Positions 16,812 to 25,392 of a stretch of DNA of 40,811 nt are shown here, piece by piece. The notes beneath the pieces were generated by a model. That model had not been told where the DNA came from. It saw only the letters and a program-made list of their open reading frames with translations, and did no database searches. Position numbers and translations under genes: made by a program. This DNA is from DASXMX01 sp036794395 (GTDB lineage: Bacteria > Planctomycetota > Phycisphaerae > Tepidisphaerales > Tepidisphaeraceae): contig DAIRGS010000023.1 in the NCBI GenBank assembly GCA_036794395.1, positions 1 through 40,811 of the forward strand, in the 5' to 3' direction. The stretch's first letter is position 1, and each line of letters begins with the position of its first letter.

Positions 16812-17882
16812 TCAAAAACGGTCTCGCGCATGCTTGTGGCGCCTAAAGGCGCCAAGGAGGAGAAACCCAGCTCCAACGAGCGCAAACCCGCCCGAGATCA
16901 CTGCAAGTACCATCCAGAAGCGGATACCAGTGCGACTAGTGGCTATATAACCAAACCTCTCGCGGGGAGTCATGGGAACGAGCGCCCTCCCATTCCATTT
17001 CAGGGCTTGATGATCCGGGAGCCTAGGCATTCGTGCAACAACAGTACCTATCGGGATATTCATTTCAGCAGGCTCGAAGATTGCTGAGCCCAAACCTTCG
17101 TTAATTTGCGATGTCCGGATAACGAGATCCTCGACGATCGACTCCCCAGGGCCGTGTTGTTCGAAGTGAATTCGTGCGGGAAACCAGATTCCATCAGCAA
17201 CGGCGCGGAGCTCGCATTCGATGACTGCCTTTGTTCCGGCAGAGTACCCTTCAAGAGATTCCGCTTCCATGCGGGTGACGTTAAAGCCGAGAGATGGAAC
17301 GACCCAATACCTGATGTTCCAGCGCCCCACCCCGGTCCATACGCAGGACACTTTCCACGCTACGACACCGTCCGAGAGCGCGCGCTCGAACCCAATGTTC
17401 TCCCGTGCCGATGACCCAATCACATAATCTATGGGAAATAGCTTGGTCGCCTGATATGAGACCGGCGCGAACATGAGTTTAAGCGGATCAAAATGCCGGT
17501 ACTCGGGATCGCCGAGGTTTACTGCCTTTAGATCTTTCGCAACCAGCCCAGAGCGGCCTGGAGGCACCGTCGGGTCGCGAAGATATTGGAAGTAATATGT
17601 GTCACCGCGCGACGAGGAATACGTTATCCCGTCGTGCGTGTAGTCCTCACGCCAGCGATTGCCATCCACATAGGACACGATATCGCCATGTGAAGCGATG
17701 GAGATGTTCCTCCCGGGGACATCCAACTTGTGGTCGCACTGAATCATAAATCGACCGGACTTGATTGTCCGACGGGCGTTGAGCCAAGCCGTATCGAGAT
17801 CAGACGCCGTCAATGGTGTCGCACGATCGACCAGGCCTGAAAACCAAAGAGCGGCAAGAACTACTTGAAGGAGTGTGTGCAT
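16812..17882 (-). CDS. Signal-peptide protein with a C-terminal membrane anchor, unknown function
   Basis: The product of about 356 residues starts with a signal peptide (MHTLLQVVLAALWFSGLVDRATPLTA). The body carries RRTIKSGRFMIQCDHKLDV, YVDGNRWREDYTHDGITY and WFPARIHFEQHG. A single C-terminal membrane helix (FWMVLAVISGGFALVGAGFLL) is followed by a basic tail. The pattern of measuring a quantity per row of beta strands recalls LolA/LppX-type folds, but this is only an impression. The start at 17882 is chosen because it gives a proper signal peptide; the frame opens at 17966. It belongs to the low-GC block. Confidence 0.65.
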   Translation of the reverse strand: MHTLLQVVLAALWFSGLVDRATPLTASDLDTAWLNARRTIKSGRFMIQCDHKLDVPGRNISIASHGDIVSYVDGNRWREDYTHDGITYSSSRGDTYYFQYLRDPTVPPGRSGLVAKDLKAVNLGDPEYRHFDPLKLMFAPVSYQATKLFPIDYVIGSSARENIGFERALSDGVVAWKVSCVWTGVGRWNIRYWVVPSLGFNVTRMEAESLEGYSAGTKAVIECELRAVADGIWFPARIHFEQHGPGESIVEDLVIRTSQINEGLGSAIFEPAEMNIPIGTVVARMPRLPDHQALKWNGRALVPMTPRERFGYIATSRTGIRFWMVLAVISGGFALVGAGFLLLGAFRRHKHARDRF

Positions 17883-18315
17883 AAGGAACCGTCCAAATGC
17901 TGAAACCGAGCCTGGGAATAGGTATCGCCCAGCCAACCCAGCGGCCGCCGTGTTCGTGGCCACCACCGACCAGACTGCCTGGACAAATACGCATCTGCGT
18001 CAACAACCGACAGACATTATTGTTGTGCCGGGCCGCGACAGGGCGTGGCAGGACGACTGACCTCACCGACTTCATACGAACCGTGAAACGGGCCACCGTC
18101 TTATCGATGGTGGGCGAAAGGGAGGAGCGGCTAGCCGACAGGCGATGCAGACAGCACACACTGTCAATCGTTGCTCGAGAGATCAGGTTGCACTGTCGCA
18201 CGACCCGATGGCGAGCTGACGCCTCCGATGTATAGCTACATTCATGCAATCACAGACCCGCGCGTCCGGCTATAGCCATGCAGCCACCAGACCGGGCTGC
18301 ATGTTGAAGGCAAAC
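17883..18315. other. Intergenic stretch inside the AT-rich block
   Basis: About 430 bases upstream of the gene starting at 17882. Frames exist on both strands but none has a signal, domain or ribosome-binding site that I can support. It may contain the promoter for the gene below it; I see no clear box. Confidence 0.4.
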
Positions 18316-18684
18316 TCAATAGCAATCGTCCTCTGCAAAAAGCACCGCGGGCGGATACGTCGGATTGCCGGACGGAACACAGCCACCGAGTCCCATTTCG
18401 CATGTTGCATAGTTAGTGCTGCACGAAATGGTGGCTCCCGCGAAGACATAAGTGTTCGATTGAGGAAGGGAAAACCAATAATTGTACGTCGGAGTACTCT
18501 GAGAATTAGAGCTGCATGGAAAAGTCGGAAAATCATTGCACGTAACCCAAGGACTACAATAACCCTTAAACGCGCCCATGTCAGGGCATTGCGCGACAAG
18601 CGTACGAGATATGCACACACTAGCGATCGCGAAGGCGACGCAGAGTACGCCCATCAACGGAGCGCGAGGCAAGAAACGCATCAT
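18316..18684 (-). CDS. Small Cys-rich secreted protein
   Basis: The 122-residue product has an N-terminal signal peptide (MMRFLPRAPLMGVLCVAFAIASVCISRTLVAQ) and a mature chain with about nine cysteines (CPDMGAFKGYCSPWVTCNDFP, CSTNYATCEMGLGGC). The paired cysteines suggest a disulfide-held exported domain. No family is recognised. GGGAG five bases before the ATG at 18684 supports this start. It begins 33 bases after the stop of the DUF1573 gene on the same strand, so the two are likely one operon. Confidence 0.65.
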   Translation of the reverse strand: MMRFLPRAPLMGVLCVAFAIASVCISRTLVAQCPDMGAFKGYCSPWVTCNDFPTFPCSSNSQSTPTYNYWFSLPQSNTYVFAGATISCSTNYATCEMGLGGCVPSGNPTYPPAVLFAEDDCY

Positions 18685-18717
18685 ACGAGCTCCCAAAGGC
18701 GGCAATATCGAAGCGGG

Positions 18718-19449
18718 TCACAACCCGACGTGTCCGATAGTTACCGGAATCATGATCATGCTTTCGGCCGCAGCCGTGGTGGTTATCTTAACGCCCAACT
18801 TGATCCCCGGACCAACGGTAGGCGCGGGCGTAAACGCGACCTCAATCGTGCGCCCACTGTCGATCACCGTCACGGTCAAACAATGGTGGTTAGCTACAGC
18901 ACTCAGAATCTTCGCCGAAGGAACAGAGGCCGCAATCGTGATTCGACGGACGTCCGGTACGCGATCGTCAAACGACAGTTCCGAATGGTCGAGCTTAATT
19001 ATATCATCAATGTCGCAGTGGATCTGAGCGACGACGGCGCCTCTAGCGGTCGTGGCATCGTGGTACCATAAGGTAAAACCTGATTGAAATGAACTGCGTC
19101 GTCCACGCAAGTCTACGTTACAGCGAATCGTTGTTGACTGCCCGGGAGCGAGGGTCGTAACCGCCACACGGGTTAAGGTGCAACCACACCACGAATCGCA
19201 CCCATCGAAGTGAACTGGGCCGGTACCCTGATTCGTCGCAGTAAACATATGCTCGAGATGCGCATTCGGTTTCACCAGGCCACAGTCGAACGTGGCGCCC
19301 TCAATGAGCAACGAGGACTGACGACGCGCGCTTAACCTCCAGGACGCATAGCCAAAAGACGCAGCGACGACCACAAGACAGGCACCGCATATGAGGTAGT
19401 TAGCAGCTCTTATCGTGCGTTTCCGTTCTCGCGAGAATAAGCGTTCCAT
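18718..19449 (-). CDS. DUF1573 domain protein, membrane-anchored
   Basis: The 243-residue product has an N-terminal membrane anchor (residues about 14-36) and then a DUF1573-type beta-sandwich: LIEGATFDCGLVKPNAHLEHMFTATNQG, GCDSWCGCTL and LAPGQSTTIRCNVDLRGR. These domains resemble MSP/ASPM-Hydin folds and are frequent in Planctomycetota and Bacteroidota; their binding partner is unknown. It is the first gene of the four-gene minus-strand run in the low-GC block and is followed by the Cys-rich secreted protein. Confidence 0.8.
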   Translation of the reverse strand: MERLFSRERKRTIRAANYLICGACLVVVAASFGYASWRLSARRQSSLLIEGATFDCGLVKPNAHLEHMFTATNQGTGPVHFDGCDSWCGCTLTRVAVTTLAPGQSTTIRCNVDLRGRRSSFQSGFTLWYHDATTARGAVVAQIHCDIDDIIKLDHSELSFDDRVPDVRRITIAASVPSAKILSAVANHHCLTVTVIDSGRTIEVAFTPAPTVGPGIKLGVKITTTAAAESMIMIPVTIGHVGL

Positions 19450-19662
19450 GGTGATGTCACCGCGAAGGCACCGGTATGTTAACTACTCTGGGGCCCGACG
19501 CAAGGAAAATAGAAATTTTGTGCTCATCGCGTAGCTTGGGAGCGAGTAAAGCTCATCGTCCGAGCGGTCGGGCGTGTCCGCCAAAACCGATGAACCGTGG
19601 TGGGAGGAGTCAGGCGAAATTTGTATGAACGCCGTTAAACAAGAGCACGCTCTTCATAACAA

Positions 19663-19696
19663 ACGGAGGAAGCTGCAGGTGTGCAACTTCCTCCGT
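19663..19696. terminator. Hairpin terminator downstream of the RRM gene
   Basis: ACGGAGGAAGCTGCA (19663-19677) pairs with TGCAACTTCCTCCGT (19682-19696) with one mismatch. It lies 25 bases after the stop of the RRM gene on the minus strand. T-rich sequence is stronger on the plus-strand side, so it may work in both directions. Confidence 0.65.
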
Positions 19697-19720
19697 TGTT
19701 TTGATTTGGGGGAATACGGT

Positions 19721-20122
19721 TTAGTAGCGGCGATTGCCACCACCACCGCCACCGGCCTCGTAGCCGCCACCGCCACCGCCGCCACTGCTTCGGCGACCGC
19801 TGCTGCCACCGGAGTCACGGCCTCCGCGACCACCACCACCGCCGCCACCACCGAAACCACCGCCGCTGCGGGGTTCGCGTGGCTTGGCTTCGTTGACGGT
19901 GAGGGCGCGGCCGTCATTCTCCTGCCCGTTCAGGGCGGAGATGGCGGCTTGCGCTTCTTCATCGCTGGCCATCTGCACGAAGCCGAAGCCTTTGCTCCGG
20001 CCGGTGTCGCGGTCCTGAATGACCTCGGCGCTCTGCACGGTTCCGTGCGGCGAGCACATTTGCTCGAGCTCCGAACTGGTGACGTTGTAACTAAGATTCC
20101 CGACGTACAATTTGCTGCCCAT
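19721..20122 (-). CDS. Glycine-rich RNA-binding protein with one RRM
   Basis: The 133-residue product has an RRM at residues 4-80 with RNP2 LYVGNL (5-10) and RNP1 KGFGFVQM (44-51), then a Gly/Arg-rich tail (residues 86-133). Such proteins bind single-stranded RNA and often behave as cold-shock RNA chaperones in cyanobacteria and Planctomycetota. AGGAG nine bases ahead of the ATG at 20122 supports the start. About 260 bases separate it from the upstream desaturase gene, leaving room for a regulated leader. The hairpin at 19663-19696 ends the transcript. The Gly-rich tail also produces a long meaningless frame on the other strand. Confidence 0.93.
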   Translation of the reverse strand: MGSKLYVGNLSYNVTSSELEQMCSPHGTVQSAEVIQDRDTGRSKGFGFVQMASDEEAQAAISALNGQENDGRALTVNEAKPREPRSGGGFGGGGGGGGRGGRDSGGSSGRRSSGGGGGGGYEAGGGGGGNRRY

Positions 20123-20382
20123 ATGAAAAGCTCCTATCGCTCTTGGGGCTGGAAAACCCGATTTTTACTTTCCGGGTTCAATCTGAAAGGGGCCGACATT
20201 CCGGCCCGGAAGGTAGGAGATAGGACAGAGGCAGGCGGGTGGGGTCGTGCTATAGAACCACGATCCGAGAGTCTCGTTCGTCAAACTTACCTGACCCGCC
20301 ACCCTAACAGATGTCAAAGTGGTTTAACAGATTAAACTGCAACAAATATTCGCATATTTAATTTGCAGCGAACTCATGGACG

Positions 20383-21258
20383 TTATTTCGGAGCTGCGGC
20401 GTCGGGTTTAATGAGCGCGAGGGATTCGCTCCCATAGGTTTGGCCGGCGCGTTCGACGGCGCGGAGCATGTCGGCCATGACGTCGCCGTGCTGATAGGTG
20501 GGGGCGGCGCGCATGAGATTGAGAAGTTGGCGGCGGTAGTTAAGCAGGTTGTTCTGGACGGGCATTTTGAAGTCGACTGCCACGGCTGAGATCTTGCGGG
20601 AGAGCTTGTCGAGGTCGCCTTTGTTGTTCTTGACGAGAAGATCGTAGAAGAACGCGCCGTGGCTGGCTTCGTCGGCGGCCATCTTTTTCAGGACCGAATC
20701 GAGCAGCGGCTCGTCGATGCTCTTGGCCAGGGCGCGGTAGTAGAGGTGGGTAGCCTTCTCCTGGAGGGCAAGGTAGATGAACCCTTCTTCAACCTGAGTG
20801 TAGGGAAAGATGTAAGCGGTCTTGCGCTCACGGGCCATTTCAATTTCGATTTCGGCTTCAGTGACTAAGCCGGTGGCGACCATGTAGCGCTCGAGAACCT
20901 GGGCGTGGCGGTCTTCTTCTGAGACCCAGCGGAAGGTGTAGTGAAGTGTTTTCCGGTTGATGATGTATTGGTCGTCGGGCAGTTCGGGATCGGTCATGAT
21001 CCGGAGATATTCCGCAAGGTAGCCCGGCAGGTGATCTTCGACGAACAGCACCGTCTTTACCGCGTTCCGCTGAACTTCGGAGAGGCGCTCAGGACGGGCC
21101 AGCTCGCGGACGTTATCAGCGTTGACCAGGTCGTAAGGCGACCAGCCCATGCGATCAGCTCGGCGGAAATAGTCTTGAAGGACTTCGTCCAGGACGATCC
21201 GGTCAGGAAACACGGGCAAAGTACCTGCGCCCCCGGGGGCGTCAATGGAAAGTGTCAT
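20383..21258 (-). CDS. Acyl-ACP desaturase (ferritin-like di-iron)
   Basis: The 291-residue product matches the plant-type stearoyl-ACP desaturase family. The di-iron ligands are visible: Glu74 in FVEDHLPGY, Glu115-x2-His118 in SEEDRH, Glu167 in LQEKATHLYY and Glu197-x2-His200 in DEASH. The enzyme would insert a cis double bond into an acyl chain carried on ACP, using O2 and ferredoxin. It is a soluble cytoplasmic enzyme; no membrane segments are seen. The start at 21258 has no clear ribosome-binding site. A TATAAT-like box lies on the minus strand near 21510-21530, but its -35 is poor. Confidence 0.88.
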   Translation of the reverse strand: MTLSIDAPGGAGTLPVFPDRIVLDEVLQDYFRRADRMGWSPYDLVNADNVRELARPERLSEVQRNAVKTVLFVEDHLPGYLAEYLRIMTDPELPDDQYIINRKTLHYTFRWVSEEDRHAQVLERYMVATGLVTEAEIEIEMARERKTAYIFPYTQVEEGFIYLALQEKATHLYYRALAKSIDEPLLDSVLKKMAADEASHGAFFYDLLVKNNKGDLDKLSRKISAVAVDFKMPVQNNLLNYRRQLLNLMRAAPTYQHGDVMADMLRAVERAGQTYGSESLALIKPDAAAPK

Positions 21259-21553
21259 AGGGGGGTTTACGGCGATGGGGGGGTCGGGCGGAGTGGTTAC
21301 AGGGCCACTCTGGTCACGGAGCGTACCGCGTTAAGTGTCTGGTAGTAAGGAATACCGGAACTCAAAATTGGAGTGCTGCATCGGCCTCTGCAGGGATAGG
21401 AAGAACGACCTATCGCGATAAATCTTTGTCCGGTTTTCAGTTATGATCATCTGGATGGTTTGCCTGCGAGCGTCGAAACGCTGGCAAATATTTTTTATTT
21501 GACGCGCCAAAATTATATAAAATGCTCAGCCTGCTTGAATGCTGCCGGGCGGC
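21259..21553. other. AT-rich intergenic leader of the desaturase gene
   Basis: No gene is visible. The stretch 21485-21530 is unusually AT-rich for this genome and contains TATAAT on the minus strand, so the desaturase promoter probably lies here. No convincing -35 or operator was seen. Confidence 0.4.
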
Positions 21554-21871
21554 CTATCGGTGTGTTTCGAAAGAGCTTTTTGCTGAAGCATCTTTGATCT
21601 GCAGGCCTTTTTCGGTCTTGGTGACGTTGAGGAACTGACTCTTGCGGACGACGTGGGTGGTGACGAGGAGACCGCCCATGCGGGGATTATCCTGGCCGTG
21701 GGAATTGGAGGGGCTCCACCAGTTGCAGCGGTAGTTCCTGCCGGAAATTCTACGGCACGTGACCTTTTCGTCGACCGCGCGAGCGATGGATTGTGCGATC
21801 TCGGCGGAGAGGTCGGGCTCGGCGGCTTTGCGTTCTGGTTTTTCGGATTGTTCGACGATTTCGGCGGCCAT
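21554..21871 (-). CDS. Small conserved-looking protein of unknown function
   Basis: The 105-residue product begins MAAEIVEQSEKPERKAAEPD, a charged N-terminus, then a helix (LSAEIAQSIARAVDEK) and a compact domain with VTCRRISGRNYRCNWWSP and GLLVTTHVVRKSQFLNVTKT. The NYRCNWW and HVVRKSQFL blocks look conserved, but I cannot name the family. The longer open frame upstream runs across the N gap and is artificial. GGAGGG just ahead of the second ATG supports 21871. It follows the GhoS-like gene by about 75 bases on the same strand. Confidence 0.65.
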   Translation of the reverse strand: MAAEIVEQSEKPERKAAEPDLSAEIAQSIARAVDEKVTCRRISGRNYRCNWWSPSNSHGQDNPRMGGLLVTTHVVRKSQFLNVTKTEKGLQIKDASAKSSFETHR

Positions 21872-21945
21872 AGCGCCCTCCATGTGTTTGATTTTCAGAT
21901 CGACAGGGCACGTCAGCTCACATCGAGCAGACGGCGGGCAGGAGG

Positions 21946-22259
21946 CTATCCTTGCGAGGCGCTTGCTACTTTTTTCAAGCCCATCACGCTCCAGCCATCG
22001 ACTTTCACAGCCACTACGCCGAAGTCTTGCTTCAGTTCGTCGGCAGCGGCGGCGGCGATGATTCGGACATCCGCCACNNNNNNNNNNCCACCGTTGAATC
22101 ACCGCTATACCAGTAATCGCCCTCTGGGAGGTAGTAAGTTGCCTTCTTTCCCAATAATTCCTGGCGAAAACCTTTTTTCCCCATTTCCATATCGAGCCGG
22201 TCGTATTCTTTGCGCGATTTCGCCTCATGAAGAACGACTCGGACCATGAATTTGGACAT
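21946..22259 (-). CDS. GhoS-like small protein, split by an assembly gap
   Basis: The start MSKFMVRVVLHEAKSRKEYDRLDMEMGKKGF and the block YYLPEGDYWYSGDSTV resemble the GhoS/DUF2622 family, small ferredoxin-like-fold proteins that include the endoribonuclease antitoxin of type V toxin-antitoxin systems. The 10-N gap interrupts it after GDSTV. The other side reads VADVRIIAAAAADELKQDFGVVAVKVDGW and stops at 21946. The two sides share the four bases GTGG at the gap; merging them there gives one in-frame gene of about 100 residues. No GhoT-like membrane toxin is adjacent. Family assignment is from motif memory only. Confidence 0.5.
22078..22087. other. Assembly gap (10 N)
   Basis: Ten N bases inside a coding region. 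The flanks end in GTGG and begin with GTGG on the minus strand, so the true sequence may have no gap at all. As written, the two coding parts are out of frame with each other. Confidence 0.9.
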
Positions 22260-22455
22260 CAATTGAACGCGGCGGAGAGGTCCGTCGGCCTTAGAGAAGG
22301 GGCGTGATGCTACGGATTATACGCATGCCGAGGTGGCAGAACGCGACCAAATGCGTGGTAGGCGCGGATTGTTGCAGGTTGGACTGTACGTGGGCAAAGA
22401 TGGATAGATCGCGATGGGTTGAGGATGACTGGCAACTGGCTTGCGGGCATCTATT

Positions 22456-23355
22456 ATGCGGGTGATGCAGCAGAGCGAAATCGATAACATTCGGATTGAT
22501 CGCAAGCCCGCTGAGGGGGAGACCTTCGATGTGATGGGAGGGTCTTCGCGGTGGGAGGTGAAGGTGGATGAGCATGGGCTGGTGGCGCTGGTGGATGTGA
22601 TGCCGCGGCTTGTGCCGGTCGGGAAGACGGCGGATTTTGCAATTGTGCAGGCGGCGCGGGTGTCGTACGGGGCGGGAACCAAGCAGGTGAATGAGGATCG
22701 GGGGCTGATTCGGTACCTGGCGAGGCATCGACATACGACGCCGTTTGAGATGGTCGAATTTAAGTTCCATCATGTGATGCCGATTTTCGTGGCTCGGCAA
22801 TGGATTCGACACCGCACGGCGAATGTGAATGAGTACAGCGCGCGGTATTCAGTGGTGAGGGATCGGTTTTACAGGCCGAGCGTCGAGAGTGTGCGTAAGC
22901 AGAGTACCGTGAACCGGCAGGGGGGTGATGAGCCGATCGACGAGCTGACGGCCAAGGAATTCTGCGAGTATCTCGACAAGGTGGAATCGCACTATGCGGA
23001 TTATGAGAAGTTGATTGGGAAGGGGGTTGCGCGGGAACTGGCGCGAATCGGCTTGCCGGTGAATGTGTACACGGAATGGTACTGGAAGATCGATCTGCAC
23101 AACCTGTTTCATTTCCTGTCATTGCGGATGGATGCCCATGCGCAACAGGAAATACGCGATTTTGCAAACGCGATGTTTGCCCTGGTGCGTCCGATTGTTC
23201 CCGTCGCGGCTGAGGCGTTTCTGGATTACAACTTTGGCGGGGTGCATTTGACGCGGCTCGAGGTTGAGGCGATCAAATCCGGGCAGCCGCTGGGGACCGA
23301 GAATAAGCGGGAAAATGCGGAGTGGGATGAGAAGCGGAAGAAGCTGGGGATGTAA
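22456..23355 (+). CDS. thyX: Flavin-dependent thymidylate synthase ThyX
   Basis: The 299-residue product is ThyX, which makes dTMP from dUMP using FAD, NADPH and methylene-tetrahydrofolate. The signature RHRTANVNEYSARYS spans residues 118-132, with Ser128 at the conserved position. Other conserved blocks are RHRHTTPFEMVEF, which binds FAD, and WKIDLHNLFHFLSLRMDAHAQQEIR, with the dUMP-binding arginine. Length is at the upper end for the family because of a 50-residue N-terminal extension. The start could be 22456 or 22465; the track-like TTG at 22441 is not needed. A small unknown gene follows three bases after the stop. Confidence 0.96.
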   Translation: MRVMQQSEIDNIRIDRKPAEGETFDVMGGSSRWEVKVDEHGLVALVDVMPRLVPVGKTADFAIVQAARVSYGAGTKQVNEDRGLIRYLARHRHTTPFEMVEFKFHHVMPIFVARQWIRHRTANVNEYSARYSVVRDRFYRPSVESVRKQSTVNRQGGDEPIDELTAKEFCEYLDKVESHYADYEKLIGKGVARELARIGLPVNVYTEWYWKIDLHNLFHFLSLRMDAHAQQEIRDFANAMFALVRPIVPVAAEAFLDYNFGGVHLTRLEVEAIKSGQPLGTENKRENAEWDEKRKKLGM

Positions 23356-23358
23356 TTT

Positions 23359-23667
23359 ATGTCGCTGCTTCGTGCGGTAAACGGGTTTGGAACGTGCCGG
23401 TTCGTCGATGTTCTGGTCGAGGAGCTGACTTTTGATCCCTCGATCCTAAGACTGGGCGTTTGGGACCCCGGCGAGATCGACATCGACGTTCTCGCCGCGG
23501 AAGACAAGGGTGACTCGATTGACGTTGATCTGGTGGTCAGTTGTTGTCCGGTGCAGGGCGCGGGGTGTTGTGCGGGAGGACCCGACGTGGATCAGGTTAA
23601 GCGGATGAGGCTTCTGATTGACAAGAGTCTTGGAGTCGCCGCCTGTCTCGAATTGGGGGGCGCTTAG
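23359..23667 (+). CDS. Small acidic protein of unknown function
   Basis: The frame begins three bases after the thyX stop and encodes 102 residues rich in Asp, Val and Leu, with four paired cysteines (VVSCCPVQGAGCCAGG). It has no signal peptide or membrane segment. I cannot place it in a family. Tight spacing to thyX and codon use like its neighbours support a real gene, but no homology can be shown here. purB starts 39 bases after its stop. Confidence 0.5.
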   Translation: MSLLRAVNGFGTCRFVDVLVEELTFDPSILRLGVWDPGEIDIDVLAAEDKGDSIDVDLVVSCCPVQGAGCCAGGPDVDQVKRMRLLIDKSLGVAACLELGGA

Positions 23668-23706
23668 CTTTTTCAAAAAGGCCGCGCGGCCCTACAATCG
23701 GCTGCA

Positions 23707-25146
23707 ATGGCATCAGCAGACACGTACGAATCTCCTCTGGCGACGCGCAACGCAAGCGCGGAAATGCTTCGGTTATTTTCCCCCCGTCACAAATTCGGGC
23801 TTTGGCGGCGGCTCTGGCTGGAACTAGCGCGCTGCGAGCGGGAACTGGGGCTGGATCGGATCAGCAAAGAGGCGCTCAGCCAGCTGGAAGCAAAGCTCGA
23901 CGACATCGATTTTGATTGCGCTCGCGATTGGGAAAAGCGACTGCGGCATGATGTGATGGCGCACGTTCACACGTACGAAGAGGCTGCGCCAGCGGCGAAG
24001 GGAATTATTCACCTTGGGGCGACTTCGCAGTACGTGGTGGATAACGCGGACCTGATCATCATGCGGGAGGGGATGCAGTTGCTGGCGGGTCGGCTGGCAA
24101 ATTCGATCGATGCGCTGGGGACCTTTGCGGCCAAGTACCGGGATTTGCCAACGCTGGGGTATACGCACTTTCAGCCGGCACAGCTTACGACCGTGGGGAA
24201 GCGGGCGACGCTTTGGGCGCAGGATCTGGTGATGGACCTGCAAGAACTCGAATATCGGATCGAGACATTACGATTTCGGGGGGTGAAAGGGACGACCGGG
24301 ACGCAGGCGAGTTTCCTGTCGCTGTTTGAAGGGGACCACGCCAAGGTCGACCGGCTTGATCGGATGGTGACGGATCGTTTTGGGTTTAAGGAGTCTTTCC
24401 CCGTAACTGGACAGACCTATCCGCGGAAAGTTGATGCGCAGGTGGTGTGTTCGCTGGCGGGGGTGGCCGCGAGTGTGCATCGGTTCGCCAATGACATCCG
24501 GCTTTTGGCCGGGCTTAAGCAGATTGAGGAGCCGTTTGAGGCCGAGCAGGTGGGGTCTAGTGCGATGGCGTATAAGCGGAATCCGATGCGATGCGAGCGG
24601 GCGACGGGGTTGGCGCGGTTTGTAATCAGCCTGTCGACCTCTCCGTTGCAAACCGCTGCGGAGCAATGGTTTGAGAGAACCTTGGACGACTCAGCGAATA
24701 AGCGGCTATCCGTTTCGGAGTCCTTTTTGGCGGTTGATGGTTGCGTTCAGATCGTGATGGATGTTGCGCGGGGGCTGGTGGTGTATCCAAAGACGATCGA
24801 GGCTGCCGTTCGGGCGGAGTTGCCGTTCATGGCGACGGAAGAGATTCTAATGGCGGCGGTGCAGGCCGGGGGCGACCGGCAGGAGCTGCACGAGCGGATT
24901 CGGAAGCATTCGCTGGCGGCAGCAGAGCAGGTCAAGCTTCACGGGCTGGCGAATGATCTGCTCCCAAGGTTGCAGAATGACGAGGCTTTTGGATCGCTTG
25001 GGTTGTCTTGGGATGAGCTTTTGAACCCATCGCGCTTTGTCGGACGGGCACCTGAGCAAACGGATCAATTTCTAGGTTGTGTGGTTCAGCCCATTCGCGT
25101 AAGATATCGTGAACGCCTGCAGGAGCGGGTTGATCTGAAGGTTTAG
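23707..25146 (+). CDS. purB: Adenylosuccinate lyase, eukaryote-type
   Basis: The 479-residue product catalyses two steps of purine synthesis: release of fumarate from SAICAR and from adenylosuccinate. The signature GSSAMAYKRNP lies at about residues 282-292, and the catalytic-site blocks LGYTHFQPAQLTTVGKR and RHDVMAHVH are present. The blocks LRFRGVKGTTGTQASFLSLF, TGQTYPRKVD, QWFERTLDDSANKR and GLVVYPKTIE closely resemble human ADSL as I remember it, and are unlike the shorter Escherichia coli or Bacillus enzymes. Length also fits the eukaryote-like branch. It is the last gene of the thyX run. Confidence 0.96.
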   Translation: MASADTYESPLATRNASAEMLRLFSPRHKFGLWRRLWLELARCERELGLDRISKEALSQLEAKLDDIDFDCARDWEKRLRHDVMAHVHTYEEAAPAAKGIIHLGATSQYVVDNADLIIMREGMQLLAGRLANSIDALGTFAAKYRDLPTLGYTHFQPAQLTTVGKRATLWAQDLVMDLQELEYRIETLRFRGVKGTTGTQASFLSLFEGDHAKVDRLDRMVTDRFGFKESFPVTGQTYPRKVDAQVVCSLAGVAASVHRFANDIRLLAGLKQIEEPFEAEQVGSSAMAYKRNPMRCERATGLARFVISLSTSPLQTAAEQWFERTLDDSANKRLSVSESFLAVDGCVQIVMDVARGLVVYPKTIEAAVRAELPFMATEEILMAAVQAGGDRQELHERIRKHSLAAAEQVKLHGLANDLLPRLQNDEAFGSLGLSWDELLNPSRFVGRAPEQTDQFLGCVVQPIRVRYRERLQERVDLKV

Positions 25147-25392
25147 GGGTTTTTGCCCAGTCTTATCAAGGGTTAGAACCGTTAAATCCCTCATGATCGG
25201 AACAGAATTGTCCGAAACTCTCTCGGGAGAGGGGTTGAGGATGTTAACGATGGCGCGGCAATATCGTTTTTATCTTGACTGTACGCCGTTTGGGGATAAG
25301 TTGAACGTGTTGGCAAGGCCGTCCGCGAGAATTCTGCGCAGCCTATTGGCTGCAGAGAAAATGCACTCAGGAAAGCCAGGAGGATGGAGAAT

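Noticed and set aside
18244..19071. Plus-strand frame of 275 codons in the AT-rich block
   Set aside because: Mostly antisense of the DUF1573 and Cys-rich genes; very basic, no motif and no ribosome-binding site.
19574..20335. Plus-strand frame of 253 codons rich in Ala and Thr
   Set aside because: It is the antisense of the Gly-rich tail and RRM of the RNA-binding protein.
22325..22390. Stretch starting GCCGAGGTGGCAGAAC that resembles the 5' end of a tRNA-Leu
   Set aside because: No matching acceptor, anticodon or T arm could be folded downstream, so it is probably chance similarity.
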